From Phoronis australis (taxonomy: Eukaryota; Phoronida; Phoronidae): DNA of 64,000 nt. The stretch's first letter is position 1; each line of letters starts with the position of its first letter. The stretch covers positions 1 to 64,000 of the forward strand of contig NMRA01000152.1 in assembly GCA_002633005.1 (NCBI GenBank), in the 5' to 3' direction. Shown in pieces: positions 30,260 to 42,500 of this stretch. The notes under the pieces were generated by a model. It saw only the letters and a list, made by a program, of their open reading frames with translations. It had not been told where the DNA came from and ran no database searches. The position numbers and the translations under genes are program-made.

Positions 30260-33200
30260 CCTCTCACCCCGGCCAACCCGCGATCGAGAACTACCGGAAA
30301 GCGATCGAGAACGAGACCTTGCACCAAAACTGGGAGACGACAGTGACGTACCCGGTGAGTTTAAGTGTCATTTTCTGCTAAATAGAGGCCACTTTGGTAC
30401 GAATGCTACACACAGAAAAGCGTCAGAGCGTAACCTTTGTTGTGGATCTGAAATAATACTTGGCTTTTGCTTATGTTTTAAAATAAAGAGCTCAGAAAGC
30501 AATGGCTTTCGGTAAAATGCCTTGCGCATCGTAAAATCGACAATTTCTACTTGTTATTAGCAATTCCAGGGTTCTCAAGAAGAGACGTTTGACGTTTATA
30601 GTTCAATCGTCCCTGGTGACGCCTTTGTTAGTTATGATTTGTGAAACAATTTGAGATATTTACCAATAAAAGCAGGTTCTTGTGTAAGACGGCGATCGGG
30701 AACAAAGTCGTTTATTCTCTGGCGATCGTGAACGCTAAAAGCGATCGTGAACGCACATTTTTTTCTCTGCATTGGCCTGAATAGTCCTTCAAGTTACTGT
30801 ATTATGTCAATAATTTTAGAATAATTCGGAGCCTGAATTAGTCGATGGGTTGATTATTAATTACATTTCATCGTTTTTTCATGATTTCAAAATAAGATTT
30901 AGCCAAACAAACATAACTGAATGCGTTTGATGTTTTTCAGTTGAATTGCAGCCACACGAGGAGTCCTTCAGGGTGTTAACGTCCACGGCTTCAAGAAAGA
31001 GTAGTACAACTGCTGCATGTCACAAAAGAGTGTGTGTGTGTATTGTGGAGCCTCTTTCAGGAACTGAGAAATCGACTTAGTATGACCACATGGCAATAAA
31101 ACACAGTGACACTACAACAAGCAAGACCTTTACCAGCCCTGTGATTGACGCGTTGCATGCGTCAAGAGTTTTTTACCAATATAGTAAAACACAGCATGAA
31201 GCATTGTGCTCAGGAACCAATTAGTCGATTCAGTGTCCTATCTGTGACCAATTTTTCACGGAAAGAGTGAGCCTGATGCGACACTGCGCCACAGCACGAG
31301 GACACTCCTTTTTGTGGTGAATGTGTCATGTCATGCAAACAGTATGTCTCCTTCTACAGGCATAGCAAGCCGAAACGTCATGAATGAAATCATTAAGTCC
31401 AGTGGTGAAGGTTGTTAAGTCATAATTAATTCAGATTTACAGAGTTTGTGGTTGGTACTTGTCTGATGTGATAGTATTTTGACGTTTTGTTTTTATCTTT
31501 TTTCCTCAAGTTTCTTTCTATATTTGTGTTATTTCAAAAAGATCTTTAACAGAACCAGTACATTTTTGTAGTGTTGAGGTAGATTTAAATGGGCATACTA
31601 AGTGCCATTGGGCAATACTTACATACAATTTTTCTGACCAATTAGTATTTTAAAAGAAAATATATGTCTATGATTATTGTAGAAATTGCTTTCATATTGT
31701 TATTGATTTCCTAGTGAGAGATTATTATACTATCAATCAGTCCTAATTACATTGTCTGATTCAGTGACGATTAGTCTAATACATTCCAAAAGTAATTCGT
31801 TGGAAATGTTCAATGGATTTGTAATGTTGATTTTCCTAAAGCAATATTTTATATATTTTTGTAAGACCAAGTTTGAGATATGTGTGATAAAAGATTAATA
31901 TTATAATAGAAATGCTATAATATTGTTGTTGATTTCCTATATAAATCACTTCAGTGTCTAGTTGAAGTGACGTTGACATGTTGACTACGTTTTGAGAAAA
32001 TCACAATATAGTACGTGTATTATAACTCTCAATCTTTTTCAACGTCACATTAAACTCGAGATCATGAACTGATGATGCAGGTGAACTTAGGACCAAGACT
32101 ACAAAACAGAAGAGTCAAACACAAAGTACATTCAAGCCACACGGGTGCCAAAAGTCAATCTGAATCAATGTTATCAATAAAACATCAAGTAAAATCCCAC
32201 CCTTTTATCAGCATTGACACCAATTTACACAACTTCTGGCCAATTTTTAGATCCCAGACGTTTATGAGTGGGAATCTTTGAATCATCTCGTTAGTGTTGC
32301 TGCACTCTCCTCTCTCTCCCCATGGGCAAGCCCATCATCATTCTTTGACTTCACTGGCTATTTGTTTTTTTTTTCGTTTTGCTGTCACAATTCTAGAAGA
32401 AGATTCTACACTCGCTTTCATCTGCTGCAACAATTTGTTTACCCCTGTCTGACATCCCACATGGAACAACTGCTGGGTGAGTCTTCAGTTTAGAACCCCT
32501 TGTTCTCAGTTGATGTCTGTATTTCAAAACCCTGGTAGGATGAACCTTCACGTCGTGGGTAACAATTTTTGTTCGTTGAAGCTCGCCTCACAATAACAAT
32601 GAACTCGTTTCCTGCAATGAAAATAAATTAGTTTGTGAAACTAAAATTATGCTTGATGTACATGTAGTGCTCATGGAAATTTAATGGAAATGATTATGCT
32701 ATGTTGTTGTTCAGTTTTGATACAAAAGTAACAGAGTAACGACACAAAATGTGATTAATTCATTGCATGGCACTTATTTTGTAACCTTTTTCACGTTTTA
32801 AAGTTCATTACTATTCCACACACCACGATGCCTTCCCCCCAATCGCGTAAACAAACACAAATTTATGTTTCCGATCGCTTATCGTTGCGTTCTCGATCGC
32901 ATCTTTCAACAGAAAAGTGTCGAAAAATCAGAGATCCTGACAAAACTACAAAAAATAAGCGTTGCGTTATATTTTCACACGTCATTTCTTCATAATTCCA
33001 TTGTCAATTTATTGCCAAAAATAACGGTAATTTGCCAAAATGACATACAAATTACCTTCGTCTCATGCAATGCCTCGGTCAACGTAACTTTTATCCTATA
33101 ATTGGAAGAGACACTAGCCTAAACCTCTACCTGCCCTTCCTCAATGTGTTACGTCTGAACTCATGTCTCTGTTTTCACATTCGAAGGGAAAACAACGAGA

Positions 33201-33304
33201 ATTCGTCAAATTTACTCACCTTGCCTGGCTTCGCTTCTCGCACCAAATTTCGTTCTCGATCGCCTTCCGGTCGTTCTCGATCGCGGGTTGGCTGGGGTGC
33301 CTCT
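30260..33304. mobile_element. 3,035-bp TIR transposon with 5-bp target duplication
   Basis: The element spans 30265-33299 and is flanked by CCTCT at 30260-30264 and 33300-33304. The TIRs match over about 60 bp: CACCCCGGCCAACCCGCGAT... at the left, ...ATCGCGGGTTGGCTGGGGTG at the right. The motif GCGATCGNGAACG occurs twice in each TIR and again just inside both ends (about 30690-30760 and 32870-32905), like transposase-binding sites. A GTGAGT donor-like site (30355) and a TTTTTCAG acceptor-like site (30940) precede the decayed zinc-finger region at 31017-31390. No transposase catalytic core was recognised. CAC ends plus a 5-bp duplication recall Transib/RAG-type elements, but that is inference. 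Confidence 0.85.
31017..31390 (+). pseudogene. Decayed C2H2 zinc-finger ORF inside the 3-kb transposon
   Basis: Three finger-like modules occur in sequence. MSQKSVCVYCGASFRN ends in an in-frame TGA, then a shifted frame gives HMAIKHSD. The second is CPICDQFFTERVSLMRHC with a following His. The third is CGECVMSCKQYVSFYRH plus SKPKRH, which has exact C-x2-C-x12-H-x5-H spacing. The frame changes by one base between modules 2 and 3, in a T run near 31308. It is likely a DNA-binding part of the element's former protein. Confidence 0.6.
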
Positions 33305-33733
33305 AGGGTCATTCAAAATTTGACTAATTTGCTCAAGGAAAGTCATCAATTAGAAACATCACCAACTTTAGGCACGAACGTCGATTGACAACGCTATTAC
33401 TAACCAAAGAAATCGCTTCAGGTACAACACTCTTCCAACCCAACACAATGAACGTCGGCGTAGATCTGTGATGGGGCGTTATCGATTCACTCACGGCAAA
33501 CCAAATTTCGAAAAATTTGCACCCGTGTAAAATGCCATACAACAGCTACGTTTCGAACTAAATCTGGCAACAGTAAACTTACCGAACTCTGTGGTGGGAA
33601 ACAGATTCCTGGTTATCCACTAACAATATCCTCGACAACAAATCACTGGTACTGGTCGGTCCCATTTTTTGCGCATAAGGTCCCGTTATACGATCGTGAC
33701 GTAGAGATGTCGACAATTAACGGTGTGTGTGAA

Positions 33734-33979
33734 CATGTGCGCACCCAGGGGGGGGGGGCTAAGGGGGCCCACTATTTGGCGAAATGGGAAAAAGGGCCGC
33801 CTCAGAAAAAGAAAAACTTCGAGAAATCAGACAAAAGTCCACTAAAATGGCGCGAATATACAATTTATAGCTCTGATCGTGGTACCACGTTTTCTTATTC
33901 CCCCGTATTTTTTGTTAGCAAAAGGTCCACATTCTCAAAAATTCGAGCCTCCCTATATTTTAGGTTGGGTGCGCGCATG
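33734..33979. mobile_element. Short TIR element, family 3, copy 1
   Basis: Bounded by CATGTGCGCACCC and GGGTGCGCGCATG. The interior (TTTGGCGAAATGGG, GAAAAAGGGCCGCCTC-like, AAAAATTCGAG) matches 58783-59040. Confidence 0.75.
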
Positions 33980-33989
33980 GTGAATGTAC

Positions 33990-35394
33990 GTTTTGTTTTT
34001 TGCCAAAAAACAAAATGTGAACATGACATCCCTTGGTGATTACTTGCCAAACGATCGTCATAACTTGTCTAGCAGCAGAGTAATCATAAGGTGACAAGAA
34101 ATTTTCAAACCCTCGTTTCTGGGACAGCACGCGCGACATATGTATGAGCCGTCTGTCACTCACATGTTGTTCCCAATGTATCGTGTTCTCCAGCGGTTCA
34201 AGGTTGGGAACTTAGACGTGCACACCACACACCCAAGTCGCACATAAAACAGAACGGCGACAGTTCTCACTAAAACAGTGTACCGGCTTGGTTCGAGTAA
34301 GTGTCTGGGTGTTGCATACCTAGCTACTCGAATGCAAGTGACGGTTTGATAGCGCTGACTCAACTTTAGCCCTGTAGCACATTCTTTGAACTCAACATCT
34401 CGAAAGGGTGTACTTACAAAACCCCTATGTGAATGTCAGGTAGCACGGCTTTGGGTACACTTTAGAGGCACGCACTGGCAAATGTCTGCAGCCAGCATGT
34501 CAATGAGTTGTGCTATGACGGGGACGCCGTATTTCCCTGACTTCAAATCATAAAACGCCTTGTGCAATTGGTCTTTTACATCGAACAATAGTTAAAAAAT
34601 GACAACCTATTCATTGCGCCAACTTTGTCGGTCCTTTTTATTCATTAATATTTTGCCCCCACCTCAGTCGTTTGGACTTTCTTGTGGGTCTCAGTAATCG
34701 GCGTGATCAGAATTCATAAGTAGTCTACACAAGACCGCTGAGGAAGCAATCATTGAATAATTATTTGATTTTGATTCTTTTGCTACAGGATTTAATATAC
34801 AAGTAACAAAAAACAAAACGTTCTGACCCTCCGGTATGAAGAGAAAGAGAACTCGGAATGACTTCCAAATTATAGCACCGAGCTGGAGAGGTATCGGAAT
34901 GATCAAACATCGGAGCAGAGGCATTTTGAGCCGAGGGAACGTTTAGACGACAGAACATAAGGGCAAGGGAATATTGGACATGAAAAACAACGATAGCTTA
35001 CTTCGGATCGTTGGGACAGGTGAACATCAGTTGGGGGAATTGTGGGTAACGAGAATACGGGTAATTACAAGTATCGGTGGTATGGACCCGGAAAAAGGCT
35101 AGAAAACATTTCTGAAAAAAGGGAAAAAATACCTTAAAACTGAAGTTCAAATGAAATTTTGCTATGTCAATGAAATACATTTTGGGAGTTTTCGCCATAT
35201 TGTATTTTGAAGAAGTTGCTGAAGGGTTGTGGTATCAACATAAGCCAATTTCATGCAAACTTTAGAACTCTGAAAAGGTCAGCATGAATGTTCAAAAATT
35301 ATTAAATCTACCTTTCTGGAGAGCACATATTTTTACTATCACGTAAAATTAAACAAATGTGATATATATTAAATGTGTGAGTGTGTGCGTGCAT

Positions 35395-35448
<54 letters not shown>

Positions 35449-36230
35449 GTAAAAAGAAACACAGTTCTTCATTCGACTGCATACCACGGTAAAATACTTT
35501 ATGAATGCAAACACAATGTACCGTTTCACATAGCTTGGTCTGATGTAGTATTATATGTTTTAGGATATCGTACAAACTGAGCTGAAAATCAAATTATGAC
35601 TCCACTTAATGGGTGAAGCAATGATTCAATTGATTTAAATTTAATCTAACTGACAAAATCATAATATAAAATACATAATAATTGATCAATAAACAACCTT
35701 TGACAACAATATTTGGCGACACAAATAAGATGTCCACGTGTTCATTTCATCAGGTTCTTTTTGGAAAGCAAGACGATCTGCAACACTAGGTACATGTTAT
35801 TTTCCAGAGGTTGTCGAAATGAAACGATATAAGAAAATGCGATTTCTGTGCAGAGCTAGAGCTTTGTAATGCTAGCAGGATATTTTAAATTTGATATATG
35901 CAAGTGTTTTTCAAAAAGCCACAGCTTATGCGGTTCGAACACATCAGACAAACAATGCTATTTTCATGAAGAGTATGCCTATTTATAAAGGATATATTGC
36001 ACTCATTGTGACTGTTCTCGTCAAAGGTCGCGTTCTGTGGACTTATTAAGCAATCTATTAATTATCAGATTAAGAATCATCATCTGATTTAGATAACAGC
36101 TGCAGATTGTGACTTTATGGCTTAGTACAATTTTGTTATGCATTCTCCAATACTAAAATGGCTACACACCGGGTTCGACATACTGACTGAAGCTTTTTGA
36201 AGGTTGGACATTGAAGACGAGCGAAGAAAG
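33990..36230. other. Intergenic stretch upstream of the transporter gene
   Basis: AT-rich, with no recognised coding sequence. It contains the (TG)n microsatellite at 35398-35448. The transporter promoter should lie near the right end, but no TATA box or other element could be assigned. Confidence 0.4.
35398..35448. repeat. (TG)n microsatellite
   Basis: About 24 uninterrupted TG dinucleotides after a looser GTGTGTGCGTGCATGTGTATG lead-in. The ORFs of poly-Val-Cys and poly-Thr-His across it are artefacts. Confidence 0.98.
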
Positions 36231-36232
36231 GA

Positions 36233-36584
36233 ATGATTTCTAGCGGCCATTGGTCTTATGAATCATTTGTCCCGCGGTCGGGCCAGTTTTCATCAGATTT
36301 CTCAGATAGTGTGCGCACCAGCAGTGCATCAACCAGCACTGATGGTGATGAGGAAAGAAATTCCGACTCTCCTGAGCTATGGTCTGACTCGTTTAGTAAG
36401 AGTGCACCGTCTGATGTCAGTGAATACCAACGATATTATGGGAAAAGCGTTTTCTGTCTGCTATCGCTCGTGGTAGCTTTTGAACACTTGGCCTATTTCA
36501 ACATTTTTCACGTATTGGTGTTTGAATTACGACATGATAATCACTTCGTTGACAAATTACCAAAGTATGCGATAGGATTTATTG
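36233..36584 (+). CDS. POT-like transporter exon 1
   Basis: Residues 1-117. The acidic, Ser-rich N-tail has no membrane segment until VFCLLSLVVAFEHLAYFNIF (TM1). The exon then reaches KYAIGFI before a GTAAGT donor, phase 1. The start is supported by an in-frame stop 21 bases upstream. Confidence 0.8.
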
Positions 36585-39500
36585 GTAAGTTCATGATGTT
36601 CCGCACAAAAAGTAGAATGTGTCATCTAGTGTCGATTTGAGTAAGTCTACTTAATTGTCGTGTCTTGGAACAGAAGAAACTCATTTGCTTGGCAACTAAT
36701 CTCAAGTCGTGTGACTGAATAAACTAAAGTATTTCATTGGGATGTATGTCGAACATAAATGCTGTTTCATTTTCTTTGACAGGAATATGCTATTTTCTTC
36801 CAATATTCGCTGGTCTTTTGATAAGTGGATTCACCGGCAGATACAAAGCTGTTATCGCAGGATTTTTGACCTATCTAGCAGGTATAGTTTTGGGCATATA
36901 GTCGTCAAGGATAGAACGAGAATCTTGGGACAAAAGATAATCTCTTTTTTCTTGTCTCCAGGGTAGTGACAGAGGCGTAATCGTGAAAACACGCCGATTT
37001 CTAGAAAAATTAAAGCTGCATTTGTCTTGTTTGGTGAGGTAAACAACGAAAATTGAATTTGGTATTTTACTTTCAAAATGTTCCTTATTACGACAGGACT
37101 TCTTTTCGGAATGAGCGTACAGAATCCCAACCGGCTAAAAACGCATCGGAAACTCGGTCATTTTATCATGATTGGGATTGCCGGCAATCCTGAAATTCGA
37201 AAACGCATTGGCTATTGCATTCAAAAATAGACAAGTCACGTGACAAAACAATGAGAATTTCCGTGAATACATACCTGTAAGACTGCTGACCCCTGTTACT
37301 GAGTCGTGGCATTTTGTTTACGTGATAAGATTATGTTGGGTTGAATGACCGAAAACTGACAACTCGTGCGCAACGTTTAGAACTTAACTCAAGTAGTTAC
37401 CAACTCAATGCATAGTTAATAACTCGAAACTAACGTTTAAATGACACCTAAACATACAGGGCGAACTGTAGTTTTAAATTTCTATTTAAAAGATCATATT
37501 AGCAAGTCCGGAACACCTCGGAGGTGACCGTTATCAACGCAAACAGGAAATTTAGGCTTAGAGTCAGTCATTATCCAGCGTCATAGCCACGTACGTGACT
37601 TGCAGTCTGAATCAAGTCCACTCACCATGCACAGATAAAGTTCATCTCCGAGGGGAAGTTCGGAAGCTACGCCAGAAAATATGACCCAATGTATTCCAGA
37701 TGTCACAGAAGTCTTGTCACAACCGGATCATCTCGCGTATTTTCGTGGTCTTGCAAATTGAGTCCGGCGAATATCCGAACACTGTGTCAGTGTAACATTT
37801 GAACGCATGGCCATGTGAAATTATTGCTTTGTGTATTTAGTTGATTCCTAGCTGAGGTAAAACGACAGGAGTTGAATTATATGTATAGAGCAACATGACT
37901 CATTTGATTTGGTCAGTTCCATAATGAACCGCGTTCATTGCAGAGGCCACCCTACCAATAGGGCTCACGCACCAGCCCCTGAACATGACTCACGGTCCTC
38001 GGTGTAAACCGTAAACCCAGCTCGTTGACTCACCAACATAGCCCGCACACGTAGGGCATACGCAGCAAAACACTCACTGAATCACATGGTTGAGAAACAC
38101 GTGCACTACTCAGAGAGGATTCTTGGCTCGCGCAAATGTGCCGGAGCCGTGCTTCAGGTCCAGGAGCCGTGCATTTTGAATGTAACCAGTCGTGTTTTGC
38201 AAGTGAGGGACCGTGCTTGTGGGCAGTTTACAGGTTCGTGTGCCGTGCTCAAGAGCGCAGAGCCTATCGCTCATAGGAGCTGCGTGAGCCGTGTTGTTCT
38301 GATAGTCGCCTGAATCACGTGAAGCAACTCCTACGCTAACACTTGAAGTTTCGTTACCTCAAACGCCCGTCCTAATCGATTCACAAATTAATACGCGTGG
38401 CTTAGCCTCTCTGCTGACGAAAACTCATACTCGCTAATTTCTCTTATAATTTATCTATTTTGAAAGTTCGAAAGCCGTTGATGTTTATTTTTCAATTTTA
38501 AAAACAACCACGTGACTTGTTTGCCTTACGCATTGTTCGTTTTTTGACTTTGACTCGCACACTGAACAGGCACGTTAACTGGTTTACGACCGCAATTATC
38601 TCATCCAATCAGCCAACCTCATGAAGACTAGCTCACATCAATCTGTGACGGCGCCATCAAGCCTTTGATGTGCCGATTAATTCGCTGGATACTCTGGAGT
38701 GAACAGTGCACGCTTTCTCGTCCACTTGCGTGGAAATCCTGCTTAATGAATCTGATGTTATTGTTAATCCCATTAGACAAAATAAGTAAGAATTGTAAAA
38801 CATTTCTTCCATTTTCGAACTGATGAACTTGTACACTGTTACAGGCACTATCTCACTATGCGCCGTCTACCCTCCTACAACAAGCCAACTCGTCCGTCCC
38901 CATCTTCCACTCAACCGCACATGGAGAATGGTAATTTCCTCATTAATGACCACCACATTAATTATCAAAACATTTAAAAACAGAATGAAACCAGGGGCGG
39001 ATCCAGGATTTTGAGTTGGGGGGGGCGCCCAGCCTAAAATGTAGGGATGCAGGGGTCTCGAAGTTTTGGGTTTGTGGACCTTATTACTAAAAAAAAACGG
39101 TAAACGGGGTTTGTTCAAAGCCTATGCATTGTGCATTCGCCCCCCAAGCCCCCCTGGGTGCGCGTATATGCTAGTCAGCAATTCGCACCCGAACTGCCAA
39201 ATGGTATCTGGGAGAATTTTAGGGGAGGGGCATGGTCCCCTTGGCCCCCCTAAATCCACCACTGGAAACAATTAGCCTAAAAAACAACAAATCATGTTGT
39301 AGCTGTTTGACGTTCCATCGTTTCTGCAGCAAGTTTCCAATCCTCTGAAGCTGATGTTCGCTAGAACTGTCAATAGACCTTATTCACGCGGCAGACATTA
39401 AAATCCAAAGTGAGGCTCACTGCGATAAACAAAGCTGAAGTTGACATTGCGTGAGTTAAATGGCCGGTCTTTAGAGTCCTACCTGGATATTAAATCTTAA

Positions 39501-42500
39501 AAATTTGTCGATAATTAACCTCAGAGACGTAGAAAAATACATTAGAGAACAAGTCAATGCATCAAAAAGTTGTCTGACGAAAGGGTATAAGTTTTTTTCG
39601 GAAACTAGGTTCGAAACATGAAAAGCAGATATGACCAAACTACGGCGATCGTAGTGTTACGGATTAGGTATTATGCTGAATGCAGGTTACGTTTCTTCTT
39701 GTAAATTGTTGATAAAAATGCTTTTTACAAGTCATATGCTTGTATTGTTGACGAGTTGAAGATGTATTCGACAGTGGTGGCTTATAGCATTTTGCTGTCA
39801 TGTGAAATTAGTCACATCAGGTTTAATTTGTTGATCAACAATGTTAACATCAAGCATAGCCTAGGTCCTGGTGAGGTAGAGACTACCGGGATTAACAGTT
39901 GATTTGTCATTCATCTGAAAGAATATCTGATGTTATTAAATATATTTTTATCAAAATAAAAAACCAGGCTCGTAAATAAAGATTTGACCATTTTTAAAAT
40001 TGAAAAAAATTAAAAACTAGCACAGCCGAGCAATCGCTTTCGCATTATATGCAGGTTCTCATTCACTCCCTTGCACACATTTACAAGTCTGAATTAATTA
40101 TTTGACCATCAATTATGCTATCCTGGCTTTAATAATTCTGACGTCTATTTCATATGTTAGGTTTCAACTATCAATCTGGACCAGTGAATTTTAAAATCAA
40201 AACACCTAATTCGTTCGTCCAAAGGATAACCTCGTTTTAGAGCTCAATTTCAGTTAGTAAGAAAAGTTATCATGTTTCTTCAGGGGCCATGTTCATCCAA
40301 GGGGAAAGGTGCCTGTACCTTTTTTCGCCGAGTGCGGGGCAAAATCTACCTCTCGATCAGCATCCCCGTCCTGTTGCAAGGTCTCACAGGCTCTGTCTCA
40401 AGTAATATTTTGTGCTTTTTCAAATTGTCACCTGTGTGGTTACAGGGGATTTGAACTTCGGAGAGAAGTTTTCATTCACTAGGGGAGTTTTTAGGCCTCG
40501 TAGAGGGAATTTCGGGGGATTTTTCAATATTTTTGAGAGGGCAATAGGGCCAATATCCGGTCCCAAAATCGAGGAATTGAGGGCCCTGTCCTTTTTTGGG
40601 AAGAAAAATGCATCATGTTTCAACCCCTAGTCATGAACACAGCATGGCTGGCCGAAGATTCTCCGGTCGTTGCTATGATGCTCGGCAACCGAGGTGCGAT
40701 AAAATATAATCTAACTTTTCGAGAACATTTATAAATTTTACACGGCCATATTTTCCTTCGTCGAGGCGTATGACAAGGACCGAACGTACGCTTCCGAATC
40801 TCAACGTCTTTAGGATCGTAAATAGACAGTTGAGTGCCCGTAGTTTTTCTAGCCGTTTCGAGCAACGCGGACTACAACCAGTATATGCCAATAAGCCAAC
40901 GGAGCTATCGTAGCGAGCCTCGTTTTGGAACGCGCCTCCTGTCGGCGTGAATTGGGTCTATAAACCTCCATCAGAATGCTTGTATAATGTAGTGGTAAAA
41001 TGAACTCCATTTTCATATACGGTTCAAGTTTTTATTACCTATGTGATTTTGTAATTCCAATTTCGCTAGGTATCCATATTGGTGAAAGATGATTCTACAT
41101 TATCCGAAATGCAGGTCCTGTAATGGTGATAAGATATCTATCTTTTGGTAAATGTGGGCCCCAATTTGTACTGGATGTTGCAACGCTACACGCGAAACGT
41201 AACGAGTTCTGTGACGCGGTCATTGTTGCACATGAGAAAGACAGGTACAAAAAACGACTCGCATGTAGATCTCCGATCCCAAAGAAAACCACCCGATACT
41301 TACTTAGTGTCTATCTCGTATTCCAGGAATTTCTTCCCATCCCTCTGGTCGTCACGTCATTTGGAGGAGCTTTGTGCAAAACTGCCCTTTACCCGTTCTT
41401 TGTGTACCACGCCACGTACATAAGAATTGACTTTCAACAATTCATAGAGCTGTTTTTTGCTTGGTGAGTCTACCTTTCAGACTTTTCATTTGTTGTCATA
41501 CATAAGTTTACAAACAGACACTGATGGAGAATCTCGCGAGAGAGCACCTATAGTTCACGACAGCCGGTACGAGGAAATTAACTGAACATTTTGACAGTGC
41601 ATTTTGTTATTTTCAGGTTATGCATACTTTTTCCGTTTGGCGACCTAACGACCTTCATTACCTGTGAGCTTGTGTCGAAAAACTTTAGGGTGCAACCATC
41701 GCCAGAGGTCGCCACAGGATGTGTCCTTCTGGCGCTCATTCTGTTCATTGCTGGGACAAAACTTTATCGCACCCAAGAAACCAAGCGTAAGTGTTATCCA
41801 GATATACAAAATTAACTACCCATAAAGCAAGTGTGCCACTCTATATGTTTTCGCACCTAATTTCCAGTAAATTCAGAGCATGAACGTAATTCATACCTGT
41901 ATTTATTCAACAGGGAATTCTTGACAATTTGAAATATCTTAGGAAAGTGAGTGAACACGGTTTTATCAAAATTTGCTAGTCTGTAAACGAAAGTCACAAA
42001 ACAACTGATTAAAGCAGTGCGGGCTTCCGAGTTAAGAAACACGGCTCAAATGTAAAGTGTTAAAGGAGAATGCCACCCGATTTAATTAGTCTTTTTACCG
42101 TCTTGATCGGTCTATATTCACATCGCCTCTTATACAGTAGACCTCACCTTGCCGAGAGGTGTCGCGTTAACCTGTGAGGAAGGTGAGAAACGACGCAGCG
42201 ACGTCAGTGGTTCGTCTGCAATGTGAATGCCGCTATATTGCGGTGCATCGTTCCCGCCTGTTCGAACTATGAAGCTGCGAAGAAAGGGGGTATATCGTTT
42301 TTTCGACTTGCTCGAGAGCCCGAAATGCTTAGGAAGTGGCTCGCGGTATCGAAGAATGAAAGGTACGTTGTTAATAGCAAGTATGAGGCCTTAAAACATC
42401 TCCGTGGCTGTGGCCGGCATTTCGTCGACATTGATTTCTCTGACGAATTCCGGCTTACCAAAGAACTATCCATACGTTCAGTTGCCTGTGCATGTTCACG

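Noticed and set aside
35308-35580. Open frames of repeated Val-Cys or Thr-His
   Set aside because: They are translations of the (TG)n microsatellite.
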